From Lomentospora prolificans (lineage: Eukaryota; Ascomycota; Sordariomycetes; Microascales; Microascaceae), in NCBI GenBank assembly GCA_029532625.1, contig JARFXM010000004.1:2542001-2606000 (forward strand): a stretch of DNA of 64,000 nt. The letters run 5' to 3'. The notes beneath the pieces are model-generated. The model had not been told where the DNA came from. It searched no databases and worked only from the letters and a program-made list of their open reading frames with translations. Position numbers and translations under genes: made by a program. Numbering within the stretch: position 1 is the stretch's first letter; each line of letters opens with the position of its first letter. Of this stretch, positions 12,331 through 24,655 are shown piece after piece.

Positions 12331-12890
12331 GGGTGCAGAGCGGAAATAGTAGATTGATTGATTGATTTCTCGCTCTCCTTATTCTACTTCTTCTGCTTCT
12401 TTGGTTGGGACGGCGCAGTTTCTCTCATTTGTTGATTAAGCACAATCATCTTGCGGCGCTTGGATGGGTTCATAGGTTATTCTTCTTCTCTAGAGGCGGC
12501 GGCTACATTTGCAAATGCATTGATAGATCAATAGGATGGGTGGTTTCAGGAATACTAGGAATAGACTTACACTTTCAATTGCTCTCCTTTCGCTCTCCAC
12601 TAAATTGTCCACGGACAAGGTAGTAGTAGTCGAGGAATGTTTTAAGAAGCTCGTAGTATCAAAGCTAGCCGCTACCATTCTTCCAATACAAGAGGGAAAA
12701 GGTAGAAATCATAGAAATAGAAATAGAAATAGAAAAGAAAAGAAAAAAAACCTTTTAGGCCCTTACCCTTGGGTTCGCGCCTCCGCTGGACCACTGCTAC
12801 TCTTCTTTTTCTTTTTTTTTTTCTTCTTTTTTTTCTTTTTTTTTCTTTTTTTTCTTCTTTTTTACCTTTTTTTTCTCTTTTTTTTCTCTT

Positions 12891-12921
<31 letters not shown>

Positions 12922-13579
12922 CTTTTTTTTCTTTCCTTTTTTTTTTTCTTTTTTTTTTGTTCCTCCCCTGCAGTGAGGATCGCCATTGCGGATATTTGTT
13001 TACCAGATCCCAGTGAACCTATCGGTACGGGTGGTTTCTTGCGAAAAACGTCGTCATCCTGTGTTGAACTAGAATCGAACCCACGGCACCTCGCGATGCA
13101 TCGCCGTACCTACCAGTCCCCTTAAGGGGTACCGGCGGTTGTTAGGAATCAGTGCCGGATTTTGATCTATATTACTACCGTGACGATGGGCCTCGAAATC
13201 GCGGGAAGGAGCGATTACGGCTGGATGCTAGGCTGTTGCCTCGAGGGCGGGAGCGACTGGTCATCATGATGCGCCGACAGCTTGGTGTAAGTGGCCAGCT
13301 GACTGAGTAGGCTTTCTGTATTGCGCTGGCTCTAGCGTCAGATACACAAGCGCTTCTCGCGTCATGTAGCTTGCTAGGCATGGGAGGCCGCTAGTCGTGC
13401 TTGAAATACAAATTGTATGTAGGAGTCAAGTCTCTCTCTTTTATCTCGCCAAATCTCGGCGTCTTGTATAATACATATAGATGACTCTATGAGGTGATGG
13501 TACACTCTGGCTCTGGATAGCAACAGGAAACTCGTCTCAACACCGGATACCTGCGAAAGGGAAATTTTCACTCCCCTCC
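12331..13579. other. Convergent intergenic region with pyrimidine tract
   Basis: This is the 3' side of both the cupin and mef2 genes. It contains a 159-base pyrimidine tract, described separately, and after it a GC-richer patch (12970-13140) with short palindromes such as CCCCTTAAGGGG. No gene is recognised. Confidence 0.55.
12800..12958 (+). repeat. 159-nt polypyrimidine (T/C) tract
   Basis: From 12800 to 12958 the plus strand is only T and C except for one A at 12864. It is built from T runs broken by C or CTC, with local mirror symmetry. Such tracts can adopt triplex (H-DNA) structures and are hotspots for slippage. It lies 470 bp beyond the cupin stop codon. Confidence 0.9.
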
Positions 13580-16185
13580 TTACATGTTCTTATCCCGATA
13601 GCCCGTTACCTTGGCCAGCGAATCAAACGACATAGTCATGCTATGCCTGCCCCCCGTCTTACTCCTCAAGTGGCTGTCGTAGTCAATCATCTCTTTGAAC
13701 GGCACCTTGGCCGTAATCTGAACCCTCCTCATTGTCGACTTCTTCCTCAGCGTCGTGATGGCGTCGTATGGATCCGGCGGCGCGTAGATTTTCGACGCGT
13801 CCACGGAACCTTCGGTTATCACCTCGCCCGAGAGGTCCTTGACCTCCAAGACGTGCCCGCCGGCTGCGGCGCTGATGTCGTGCTGCACGACACCGGCCGC
13901 GGACTCGGGGCAGGTAATGATGACCCTCATGATGGGCTCCATGATGCCGATTTGGCTCTTCGTGTACGCCTCCTTGAGGGCGTCTTGGACGGCACGGCGT
14001 GCCGCGCCGCTGAAATGGCCGCCGGAGGGTGACTTGGTAGCGCCAATATCGAGGCTTATAGTGATGTGGCATCCGTGGACGGGAGATCCCCTCCTCGGGC
14101 CACGTGCGAGTGCGGCGATGGCCCCGTTGAGAATCTGCTGGCGTGCCTCCTCGGGGTTGAATGGCAAATCTCCGCTTTCTGGGAGAGGGATCTGGATGTG
14201 GAAAATGTTGCCGTCCTTTTCGACGGTAGATTCGAGCAGGCTGTCACGGTGATGCTCCTCGATGGGTTCAAGCATGGCGGAGCAGACCACAGTGCCGGAC
14301 TTATTAGCGAGGACCCTGTCAAAGACAGCCTCATGCCAGTTCGTGGGAGAGACGAGATGTTCCTTGTAATCAACCTCAATCTCACCAAAAGCGGCGTCGA
14401 TTTTGTACTTTTGTTTCAGTCCATGGACAATGACATCGAGATGAAGCTTGCCCATGCCTTGAATGATAAACTGGTCAGTCTTCTCGTCACGGTTCCACCT
14501 TAGGCTAGGGTCTTCTCTTGAGGTATTCTGCAGAGCGATTTGTAGTTCGTTTGCCGCGACAAGGCCAAATGGATCGATGGCCAAGAAAGCGACCGGGGGC
14601 GGGATCTCGGGCGGTCGAATCTGTACATGTTTGACAACTTCAGGCACAGGTTTATGGCCAACAGTTGCGATTAGGGTATCACCTGTTCGTGCGAATTTGA
14701 GTCCCCTCAGGGCGCCGATTTGTCCCGTGCCGAGTTGATCGACAATGTGAGTCTTGGCGGCATCAATCTGGACAAGGCCCATGGGCCTCTCTGTCTGGAG
14801 GATATGCGTATTCCAAGGCGCCGAGTTCTTCAGAAGGTGACCTGCATAGATACGAACAAAGCTTAGAAGGCCCTCCTTTGGATGATTGAAGACCTTGAAC
14901 ACGGAGGCTACCGTAGCTATTCTTTGGCTACCGCGTTCAACAGTCTTCTTGAGCACTTCGGACAGCGGGATGGTTTCGGTCCCGCTGCGCACTACTACCT
15001 CTGGCCGTTCGTCCGGGCTTGGTAGATAGTCTACTACCGCATCCAACAGTGGTTCGACGCCGATACTCCTTAGGGAAGCTCCAGCAAATACTGGGACGAC
15101 GGCGCCGTCGCCGTTTCCTATCACTCTCCTAAGCGCGTCCTTGATATTTTGATTCGTGATGGCTTCCGGAGCTTCAAGGAAGAGGTCCATAATGACTTCA
15201 TCGTGGTCCGCGAGCACCGCCACCATGTTCTCCCTCGCAAGCTCGAGCTCCTTGGCGAGGTCCGGATTCATATCTGGGGTAAAGGGCTTCACAGTAAGCG
15301 CCCTGTCCGCCCACAGGAAAACCGTACGGCTGAGAACATCGACCACACCGACGAACTCCTCCTTGTTATACCAGGGTATCTGGCAGACAACGGGCATGCA
15401 GTTCAACCTAGTGCCAATGTCGATGACTGATCTCCTGAAGGAGGCTCCCTCACGGTCGAGTTTGTTCACAAAGACGATGCGAGGAATATTGTGCTCTTGT
15501 GCCGATGACCACACACGCTCAGTATGCGCCTCAACACCTTCGACGCCGTCAATGATGCACACGGCGCCATCTAGAACGGGGAGGCAGCGATCCACCTCAA
15601 ACCTGAAATCCTGATGGCCTGGCGTGTCGATGAGATTGATGGTTCTGGAGGGAGTCCCTGGCGGACACTTGGCTAGTGGCGGCCAGTTGAAAGTGACGGC
15701 CGCGGATTGGATCGTGATACCCTTTTCTCTTTCAAGCTCGAGAAAGTCTGTCACGGTGCTTCCCTCGTCGACTCCTGGACGTGACGGTTAGCAGCCGGCC
15801 CAACTTTGTTACTTGGATCTCCGCCGCTGTTTTTGGGAACGAAGAAGGTGATGACTAGACCTACTCCCTTGACGCGTAGAGAAGCCGCTACAATAGAGCA
15901 TTCGCTCCGTAGTCGTCGTTTTTCCCTGCGATGGTATCGCGATTAGCATGTGAGGATCTATCTAATCTGCAACTATTCGTGGTGGCTTACAGCATCGACG
16001 TGCGCTATAATGCCGATGTTCCGTATGTCCTTGACATGAGATCCCTGTGGAAGCTGCGCTGAATGTGTATGAGCTTGCCTAAGACCCAGCGAATAAGGGA
16101 AGCCCAGCTCCAACCTGCGCGCCGTGAGCCGTAGTCTAAGATTTTGCTGAGTGATGCCTCGCATCAGCGATGCCGAGAAGGTCAT
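13580..16185 (-). CDS. mef2: Mitochondrial elongation factor G2 / ribosome-releasing factor 2
   Basis: An 816-residue translational GTPase; minus-strand exons are 15991-16185, 15865-15925 and 13580-15774. EF-G2mt splits the mitochondrial ribosome after termination, together with the recycling factor RRF. The first about 45 residues are rich in Arg, Leu and Ser with no acidic run, as in a mitochondrial presequence. G-domain motifs follow: AHVDAGKTT (the first intron lies between A65 and G66), REKGIT, DTPGHQDF and NKLD. The EF-G domains II-V follow, ending RDKNM. The second intron is 90 bp and joins at an Arg codon before VDEGSTVTDF. MEF2 rather than MEF1 is suggested by the sequence pattern and the insertion after FNWPP; this is moderate evidence. 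The gene diverges from tvp15. Confidence 0.93.
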
Positions 16186-17038
16186 ATCGAAGGATGCTGA
16201 GGATCAGGTCTCTTCATTGACTTCCGGTCCGGTTATATAAAGATGTCTCGCTTTTGCGTGGATTTAGTTGCGCATCGTGTAGATAGTGAGCCGCAAGCCT
16301 CGCCACGCTCTTATGAGGAATCAAACTCAATGTCTCGGACCATGAGAGAGCAGCAGCTCATGCACGAAGTTGTCAAGGTTTGGTACGGTTTGGGCAGGCG
16401 GTGAGATGCTGAGCCGCGGGTTCGAGATTGAGTTCATAATTGTACATGTACCCCAGGAAGGGGAGAAATAATACCCAATAGAGCAACGCCTAATGTATCG
16501 GAACCTTTGGCAGTTTAGGGATACTGTGGCTAATACCAGGTGCGCCTATTGCCCCCCCTGAAGTTGAACACACTGGGAACCTAATCTTCAGTACATCGGT
16601 GGTCCGTACCTGTGCTGCACATCGACCCTAGAAGCTCAAGGTGGGTTGCAGAGTCTGTTGCATAATATTAGCCTCTGGCCGGATGAGCATGGAGCTACCA
16701 AGGTACATTCGCCAGCTAAACAGCCCTTGCCAACATTCAAACGGCTGGTTATTATTGGTCGCAGAAGCCCGAGATTTCCAAGATTGCTGCTTATTCCATC
16801 ATCGATCCCAATCAAGCGTTGTACCTTCAATTCTTAGTACAGCCAGCTGTCCTGCCAATTCGTCGTCTCGTTCTCTGCCACCTGTTCAAGGAAATTCAGC
16901 TGCCTGGGACTTTCCGCGTCATCGAAACTTGACTTCTATCACAAACTCGCCTCGCAAGATCGATATTCTTTGCCCTTTCAACCTTCCAACCTAACCTTGC
17001 TCTGTTTCCCTCACATCCAGCTTCTCTAATCCGTCAAA
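16186..17038. promoter_or_regulatory. Divergent promoter region of mef2 and tvp15
   Basis: The two start codons are 853 bp apart and point away from each other. A TATATAA-like motif lies at about 16233-16241, close to the mef2 start, and a CT-rich leader precedes the tvp15 ATG. No other gene is recognised here. Confidence 0.5.
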
Positions 17039-17900
17039 ATGGAGCTCTCCGATATCTTGTGAGTTTCTGTCAATTGATTGCGACCGCTCCTCTGCGCTCG
17101 GGGGCCTCGTCCCTTTTCTCTCAATGTGGAAAAGAAAAAATGAAATAAAAATAAAAAGCTAACGGTCGGGGCTCTTACCCTTGCGCAGCCGAATTGTCAA
17201 CCTCGTGGTCGCTGCTGCCATGCTCTCTGGTGGCATCTCCTTCTTCTTCCCCTTCTCTTGGTAGGTTGCTCGCTCGACCCCCTTTGTCCGCTATCCTCGG
17301 GCGGATCCCGTCATCTGCCATCGTACTTTCTCCGCTTCTAGTTGCTGACGATAGCCATCTCTAGGCACGGGTACGTGGGTCCTTCAATCGAATCATCGGG
17401 CGCAAATGCCTCTAGCATACTGTTGTCGGGAGTATCGACTAACCGATCAATCCAGAACAATCACTGCCATCTACTTCATCCTCTTCTCCGCTGCCGTCGC
17501 TCTGCTTGGTTCGTCCCCATCTTGGTTACCCGGAAGCTCCAAAGACTGGTAATCTAACCGGGTCTTCCCGCTGTGATAGAGTTCCAGATTCCTCCTCAAG
17601 TCTCGCGTTACGGCTCCTTCCTCTTCTCCTTCATCGGTCGCGGTGCCTGTATGTGCCCCCCCCCCCTTCTTCACCCGCTGCTGTGTCCCACCACTACGCC
17701 ATCCCGCTAACCATATCTCAACCCCAGTCTACGTCTTTATCGGCAGCTTGATCCTTGGCGATAGCGTCTGGTCCATCATCACCGGCTCCATCGTCGGCCT
17801 TACCGGTCTCGCCTATGTCGGCCTCGAGTTCGTCCCCTCGATCGAGCCCCCTGCCAACATGAGGGAGGCTGATGCCGGCTGGGGTGCTGAGGGTGTCTAA
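17039..17900 (+). CDS. tvp15: Golgi membrane protein Tvp15 (COPI-associated family)
   Basis: A 130-residue protein with four hydrophobic segments. Six exons: 17039-17058, 17189-17260, 17365-17370, 17456-17508, 17580-17648 and 17728-17900. Tvp15 resides in late Golgi vesicles. Recognition rests on the start MELSDI plus RIVNLVV, the central LEFQIPPQVSRYGSFLFSF stretch and the C-terminal YVGLEFVPSIEPP. Five introns in under 900 bp is intron-dense. The third exon is only 6 nt (GCACGG). Skipping it, or using either nearby AG (17341 or 17354), puts a stop codon in frame, so the microexon appears obligatory. It yields SWHGTI at a spot where homologues, as I recall them, have the same spacing. A poly-C run (17655-17664) lies in the last intron. 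Confidence 0.92.
17365..17370 (+). other. tvp15: 6-nt microexon of tvp15
   Basis: The six bases GCACGG are bordered by CTCTAG before and GTACGT after, both good splice signals. They turn a TG|A stop codon, which would form by direct joining of exons 2 and 4, into Trp-His-Gly. Confidence 0.75.
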
Positions 17901-19054
17901 ACTTCCCCTCTTGACGCCCGCGAAAGTAGCGGAACTGCCCTGAGGTGGGATAAACACCTATATTCCTACTACAGGTGTTCTTTCCGGGGCGGTCTTCTGT
18001 CTCAATAAGAGACTTCTATTGCGGCGTCTGCGAAGTGAGAGCCGCTACTTTTACCCGACATCTACTATATATCTATCGTCGCCTAGGGTAGTTTTTTCTT
18101 TTGGTGTGGATTGAGGCGATCAAGACTGGGAAATTGGCGGACATGTGCTGATACTGGGATATGGGGCATTTGGAGTAGGTCGTTGAGCCGACTTTGTAAG
18201 GCTACTAATCTGCACACTTGTAGAATGAAGTGTAAAACTAGTCATGTAAGAGAAGATGATGAAAACAAAATAAAAAAAGGCTCCCTGGGAGGGCATCCGC
18301 GATCTGGTAGAGGAACAGCTTTGCATCTCGCTTTATTGGAAAATAACAGGTCGGCACATAAATATCTATGCGGTCAACACCCAGGCGCTGAGATCTCGGA
18401 CCATTGTCCATTAAACTTTTTCGCGCAGCCTGGATTTTGAATGCTTCAATTCCATTCCACGCCTGGTATCAGGAGTAATACAGAGTAACTTTCATTTCGG
18501 CAGCCCTTTGGTCAATATTTTCGACCACTGCGCTTGGAGTCTAACCAGAGTACGCACAGTTTAGTCCTCCCCTCTGCGCGAGATGAGATTCTGACTGTAT
18601 TTTATCCCAACCTAACCACCCTTTTCGCGTGCGAGTCCTGCATTGCATAGTCCGTTGCCGGGCAGTCTTCTTCCAAAACCCAAAGGACACGAAGCTCCTT
18701 TTCCTTTGCTTTTTTCCCTTCGTTGTTCTTCGATCATTAGTCGTCATAAATCGTTTCCGAACAGGCTGGTTAGTGATGCGAAGAATCAAGACAAGTCACC
18801 GAATAAGAGCCCCTGGTAATGTTATATACGAGAAACCAATTCTCCCCCCCCGCCCCAATCTTGGCCGTGTTCGCTGTAGAATTGCGCCGGTATCGCATTC
18901 CGATTTTGGGTTGTCCCTGAAAGCCTCTAACAACTGCCTCCCAATGGGTATCCGAGATAAATGAAGGCGTCATCATTATTGCAAAGACTCCGACTCCGAT
19001 TTTTGGTTTCCCCCCTTCTTTTTTATTTCGAAAAGACCCCTTGTTGCGAAATGT
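17901..19054. other. Convergent intergenic region of tvp15 and sreA
   Basis: This 1.15 kb holds the 3' regions of both neighbours. Only short pyrimidine runs and a C-rich patch (18843-18856) stand out. No gene is recognised. Confidence 0.55.
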
Positions 19055-20935
19055 TTAATCGTGACCGAGTTCGGCCAACTCTCGTTCCTTCTGGGCTAAC
19101 ATCGCTCGCATTCTTTCTGCTTCGCGGCGCAGGGCTTCTCTTCTCTCATCCTTACTAGAAGAATCTCTTTCCGAGCTGATATCTCGATAGTACGTAGGCA
19201 CGTTGGGACAGTACTGGGAGCTGCTCGAAGCTACGGATGCGACAGGTTTACTGGAATAACCTGCCGCGGAGTGTGGTGATCTAGCATTCGAATGGTAGAA
19301 GTCCCTCCTATTCTCGTAGTCGCTGGTCTCAATGGCGCTCTCGTCGGCGGGGTTGAGAATCGATATGATGGACGAAATTCGCTTCGTGGCCTCGTGAGTC
19401 CCGTCGGGTGATACTGGGAGTTCGGGCTCGGTGGCGGAGAAGGATCGTTTGCGGGACGACAGGAATGATGCTGGCGATAGTGATGGTTGCCTCTCCTCGG
19501 TGGAGGCGATTGATGCCAACGACGCAAGCCTATTTTCTTCGTTGAGATACATCGGCACATCATGCTGCGGGCCGCGGGGACTTCTGTACGCAATGGGATC
19601 GGTCGACGTGATCGGAGACCCTTGGCTTCCAGAGATAGAGTATCCGGCTCGAGGTTCAATCGCCAGAGGTTGGTCTGGGCGCCGTCGAAGTCCAAGATTA
19701 ACGGATCCGTCGGGATTCAATGTCCCCCGCTCCGGGGTTCCTTCAGCACTGCGAGCGGACCCCTCGTATTCGGCATTCTCCGGATCATCTTGAGCGGCAA
19801 TAACCCGTTTCCGCCGTTTTATAGTCGCCTTCTTCATAGTAACAGGGCGGTGGACGCCATGGAGTTTGTAATAAAGACCTGAATTGGTTAGTCCCTGTTC
19901 ATCATCATGACGGTGGTGCTTTCGTCGGTATAGTGGGAAGAAGGGGATAGGGAGGGTGATATAGGGACAGAATGGAGTGGGGTATCGGACGAACCACAAG
20001 CGTTACATATGGTATGCCCACTCTCATCTCTTCTCCAGAGAGGTGTGATAGTCGTTGCGCAGTTCTGGCATGCGATAACCATGGGGGTGTTGCCTGGTTG
20101 CTGCTGTTGAGCCTTGAGGGCGGCAATGTCAATGGGCTGAGCTTCATCAGGTTCTGCAGCTGGCTGCTCAGCGGACTTGCAACCCGATCCTTGGCCCTTG
20201 ACGTTCAACTGAGCCCTTTTCGCAATTCTATTATTGTAAGCAGGGCAACCGTTGCATCCGTCGGCACCACCTGTTCCATTGCAGCGTCCACCCCCAGGAC
20301 AGGTTCCGGCGGGAGCTTGATCAGCGGCTACATAGGTTGCGCCGGGAACGTTCTTCCCTGACTTCGCTGGTGTCGGTGAGGATGTTGGGAGTTTGGTAGG
20401 AGACTGGCGGGGTTCAGAAGCCAAAGCAACGCCAGTACGGTTCAATTTCGTCGGGCGTGCGGTATTCCTCGCTTTCTGGTAAAGGCCACAAGCGTTACAT
20501 ATGGTTGCTCCTTGCGGTGATCGTCTCCATAAAGGGGTTCGGGTCGTGCCGCAGTTGCTGCGAGGTGAGTTAGTGGGCGGATTCGTTGCGGATGTCGAGA
20601 GAGGAAAAGACACCAAGCAAAACTTACCTGCAGACCTGGCCTGTTTGTCCACTAGCAACGCCCCTCTGTTGTGGTCCGCGCTCTCGAGAAGGACCCGCGT
20701 TTTCGGATTTCGCAGGGCTATCAACAGGCGACCCGGTAGACCTGGAATCATAGCCTGTAGGGTTCATTGCGGGGGCGTGTGTTGGCCTCGCGGTAGTTTG
20801 CCGTGGAGGTGGAGATTGCGGAACGGGCTGCCGTTGCTTCCCAGGTATCGGCCTCGATGGCAAAGCGGTCCGAGGGGCTAGGGCCTCATTCGTCGCCCGA
20901 GATGAAGAAGGCGTGTACTCCTCCGACATCGCCAT
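19055..20935 (-). CDS. sreA: GATA-type iron-responsive repressor SreA/SRE/Urbs1/Fep1
   Basis: A 564-residue nuclear factor; minus-strand exons are 20628-20935, 19995-20557 and 19055-19878. Under iron-replete conditions this family represses siderophore synthesis and high-affinity iron uptake. Two GATA fingers of the C-X2-C-X17-C-X2-C type are complete: C102/C105/C123/C126 and C266/C269/C287/C290. Between them sits the diagnostic cysteine-rich region C189-X5-C195-X8-C204-X2-C207, which is thought to sense iron. A basic stretch (KRRKR) follows finger 2, and the C-terminus forms a coiled coil rich in Glu, Arg and Ala. Introns of 70 and 116 bp interrupt each finger. The start at 20935 (MAMSEEY) could instead be the Met two codons later. 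An ATCAGATAA site, read on the gene's own strand, lies 266 bp upstream. Confidence 0.96.
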
Positions 20936-21200
20936 TCGCCCGTGCGATTATCGAAGCAAGCCCGAGGAGGAGGAGGAGGAGGAAAAGGGATAGGGTCGGC
21001 GAGGGTAAAGGGTGCCTGTGTAGGAGAAAGGCCTCGCACCCTAAAATACAAAACGCCAATGTGATGTCTAGACGCTGTTCTCCAGGGCTAGGAGAACGAG
21101 GCAATCATTTGCCGAGCCTCAGCTGGAATATCGATAGTGTATCAAAAGCGGGTATCAACGAGATTGATAGGCGGGTGCTGTAAGAAAAAAAAGGCGTGGC

Positions 21201-21209
21201 TTATCTGAT
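21201..21209 (-). promoter_or_regulatory. SreA-type binding site (ATCWGATAA) upstream of sreA
   Basis: TTATCTGAT on the plus strand reads ATCAGATAA on the sreA coding strand, 266 bp before its start codon. The published consensus for SreA-type GATA factors is ATCWGATAA, and this matches at all nine positions. Function is inferred: autoregulation, or control by another iron regulator such as HapX. Confidence 0.6.
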
Positions 21210-24200
21210 GGCAACAACACCCCGGTCAGTTCCTTCGTGTTCCGTGACGGGAGAAGCCACGGATGGATGGCAAAGGCGCTGGCGAGGAACAGCAGGTCGC
21301 AGGCGTGGCTCAGGGTAACGACCCTGTACAAGTATACGAGGGCAGATGATCAGTTGGAGGGACAGATTTGGCAATGTGCACTTGTTTCTTCGGGGGTGGG
21401 CTTTGGCCTTCTCCGGGATGTGTCAGCCAACACAGGTGGCGGACCGAGAGTATTGGCAACTTGCAGGGAGAGACTCGGAAGCGGGAGTGATTGGCAAAGT
21501 CACACTTTGCACCAGGCTATTGGAACGGGGTGACGAAAAGTAGAGGCTGACCGTTGCAAGGTGTTCTTTTTTATTTTTTCGCTGTGCGTGGTGGAAAGCG
21601 TGCTTGGGCGTGGAATGCTGGTAAGGTGACGCCGTCACACCTGAGGACGCATGGTGTAGCCGAGCGGAGAGACCCTTGGAAGAAGGGGAGCGATTTGGTC
21701 TGAATGGGACTGTGGCCGCGTTCAGATCGAGGACTGTTGTCAAGTCGCCGTCGAGAGATTCTCGAGAGTCCGGAGTTCGAGGTTGGAAGGAAGGGGGGAA
21801 AAGTGTGACCGTGGGTTGACGCTTGGTGGTTCAACGTTGCTCCTGTTGCTGGCGAGGGAGCAGTGGAAGGTAGCGTGATATGCGGGTAGAAGTGGCCAAG
21901 GAGAGCAAAGGTTATGACTGTGCCCCCAGACGGTTGAGATCAGCGAGTTTGGCAAAGTGACTGGTGGAAAGTCGAAGAGATGTTGATTATTAGCTGACCA
22001 GGGTTGCTTCTTTCCAGAGGAGTTGGGGGGCAGGGGGCTGTTGAGTCGGCCGGGGTATTAAGGTACGCCTGGGCTGTCTTCCTTTACCGGGAGCACAAGA
22101 ACGCTCGACGCTAGTCGTAATTTGGGGGCGATTGCAGCACGTCTAGTGGGGGAACAACTCTGGATTGTCGTGCTGGCGTTTAGGGTAGCGAATACCTATG
22201 GTATAAATTCTATGAGGAAGAGCCTGGGGCTGAGAAATTGAAGACCAAGCGGCAATACCTGGCCGAAATATACGTGGGAAGCCGGCGGAATAGGTGGATG
22301 GACGAGTTTGGTGAGTACGCCTTCGCAGGCCTAGAAAGCCAGACCAAAGCAGAGCAGCCCATGAAGGTTTGCTGACAATTAAGTCGCTGTGATTGGCTTG
22401 TTGCGCAGTTAGGATTTGAGAGGGCGCACACTAGTGTACGGAGTTGAGACGGCGCAAAGTGTCACATTACCCAGCAGGTACACCAAGACTGTATGCATGT
22501 CGTGCCCTATTAACGGCCTCTAATCTGCTAGTACAAGGAGGTCGCAGATATGGCTAGGTGCTAAAGCCCCGCCCCAGTGTGTATTACTTGCTATTAGCGT
22601 GTCGTGCTCATATCACGCCGTAACGTAACTGGGCCGATTAATGGCGTCGTTGGACACACGAACAAAGGCAAGGACCGACATTGGTACATTGTAGTGCCCC
22701 GCCCACGACTGCTCGGGATTCTGAGAGAAGACACCCCAAATACGGCTTTTACTAATACCTCCTGCACTGATCGGTTTTAAGGTTGCCCCGTCGAGTACAA
22801 GCAGGGACACTTCTTGGCAGGTATAGCAGCATCTCGAGGTGCTCCCACCAGCCTGTCGAGCTGACAGAGCCGCCTAATAGGCATGAACATCCATGCCGTC
22901 TTGGGTACCAATACTTGCTAAGACACTGATTGGAGACAATAGCAAGTTCTTCGCGCTACATGTCTCGGGCGCCAGCCGTCGATGGAAATTCCAGGAATAA
23001 GGTAAGGTTCGCATTTCCGCCTAGATCTCAACGAACACCACGCACCACTCTATTCCCGAAATAGTAACAGGGCTTGTGTATTGGCCAACTGTGAAGCTGA
23101 GAGATCTCCTGTTACAGTGAACATTCGGCGCGGCCCAGTCTGCCCTCTCGAGTGAAAAAGGGGGGGAAAAAAGGCCATGTCACAGGATACTGCCAGAGGA
23201 CTGGCATGGGATAAACATATAGTCTCCAATCGATCATTCACCGCCTCTCCTACCAGGCTCCCCTATTTCCCCTCGAATTCAGCTCGCGGGGAGAGTTTAT
23301 CCTGGGCCATTCCTAGTCTGCCTTCGCCTGGCGTCGGGGGACCCGGTCAATTTTCCGAATGCCCTGTCCTCTGCAACCACATGCATGATATCTCCTGGTG
23401 TGGTTGCTTTGGGCGCAACGAAAAGACAAACCGATCGATGAATGGCCAACATCAGCGCGAGCCATTTACGACTCCTCAGCTTGAGGGCAGCGTTTGGAGA
23501 CGGTGTTAATGCATACAGGTTCGTGTGATTTTGGTTCTATCCCCATTCTTGCTCATACTTCAAAGTGCGTATTGCAATAAGCCTCTTGCAGTAACCCAGA
23601 ACCCTTGCTCGTACGGTTGATTCCGTCCCGATAATCTCGGGGACGGTTACGCCCACGTCCCACGCTCAAACGGTGGTGTACCGTACCCCCCCGATCTCTC
23701 CAAAAGAGTACCACCGGGATGGTTGACCATACCAGGGGGCCGCAGAACCAGCGATAGGCCCTTCCCATGACGCCATCAGGCAGGCTTCCATCTAGACTTG
23801 GGGGCTGGACGAGGAATCGCCAGCAGCAGGCATTACATTTCTGCTGACGCCCGCAAGGGTAAGAATACTATCATGAGAGCCTGATTGAACGGCCCAAGTC
23901 CGCAAGGGTGAGAACAAGACGCTGTTCCCCCCAGATCGAATTTCGAGACCTCATTCCACAGGTACATTCCGGCCAGCCCATAATGCCGGCTATCGAAAGG
24001 AGCCCATTACCTCGTATCTCACACTTCGTATACTACCTGTACCTTGGTATTGAATACATTTCTGAAAGAAAGCGACCCGATCAATTTGATGTGGTTTGAT
24101 TTGATTTGGAAGGTGGGTCCGTCGCTGGCATTTGCAGCTAAATGGCCCTCGCACTGTAGGGCTTACCATCATAATCAACCCCAATCAAATGCCGAGCTCC

Positions 24201-24638
24201 GATAATCACTCTAGCCCACGAATGACCAGATCTACTGATTCTTCACGCAAGGGATCAATTGATGGTAGTCCTAACGAGCAGGACCAAGCAGCACAGTGCA
24301 CGTCTGGCGACCAAATACGACGTACGTAAAGCGTTTGTAAGTTTGGGGCTGCCTTGCTCAAACAGGCGTAGAAGGCCTCGTCAGCTCCGCATCCTATTCA
24401 CCAAAGGGGATATATCCCAATATTTCAATTCGCCATTGCCTTTAGACTCTCTGCACCCTCGTCACTTTGTACCAGAGCAGTCTCTCCTTCGCGTTGTCAA
24501 GCGCCCCAAGAGAGTCGCTAGTGCCATTCGCCCCTGTAGGTGTTCTCAGAACTCCCTTGACATCCTATTTTAGACCGGAAGGCTGAATAAGTACTTTTAT
24601 GAATAGGAGAGGCATATTAAACAGGTCGTGCCAAGTCT

Positions 24639-24655
24639 CCCCCCCCCCCCCCCCC
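24639..24655 (+). repeat. 17-nt poly-C run
   Basis: An uninterrupted run of 17 C is followed at once by AAAAT/AAAAAT repeats. It sits 54-70 bp before the ppm1 start codon, so it lies in or near the leader. Confidence 0.9.

Noticed and set aside
12672..12986. Lys/Glu-rich protein encoded opposite the pyrimidine tract
   Set aside because: An open frame produced by a simple T/C repeat; no coding signal outside the repeat.
13060..13130. tRNA-like T-loop (GGTTCGATTC on the minus strand) with flanking palindromes
   Set aside because: The T-stem bases do not pair and no acceptor or anticodon arm can be drawn, so it is not a tRNA.
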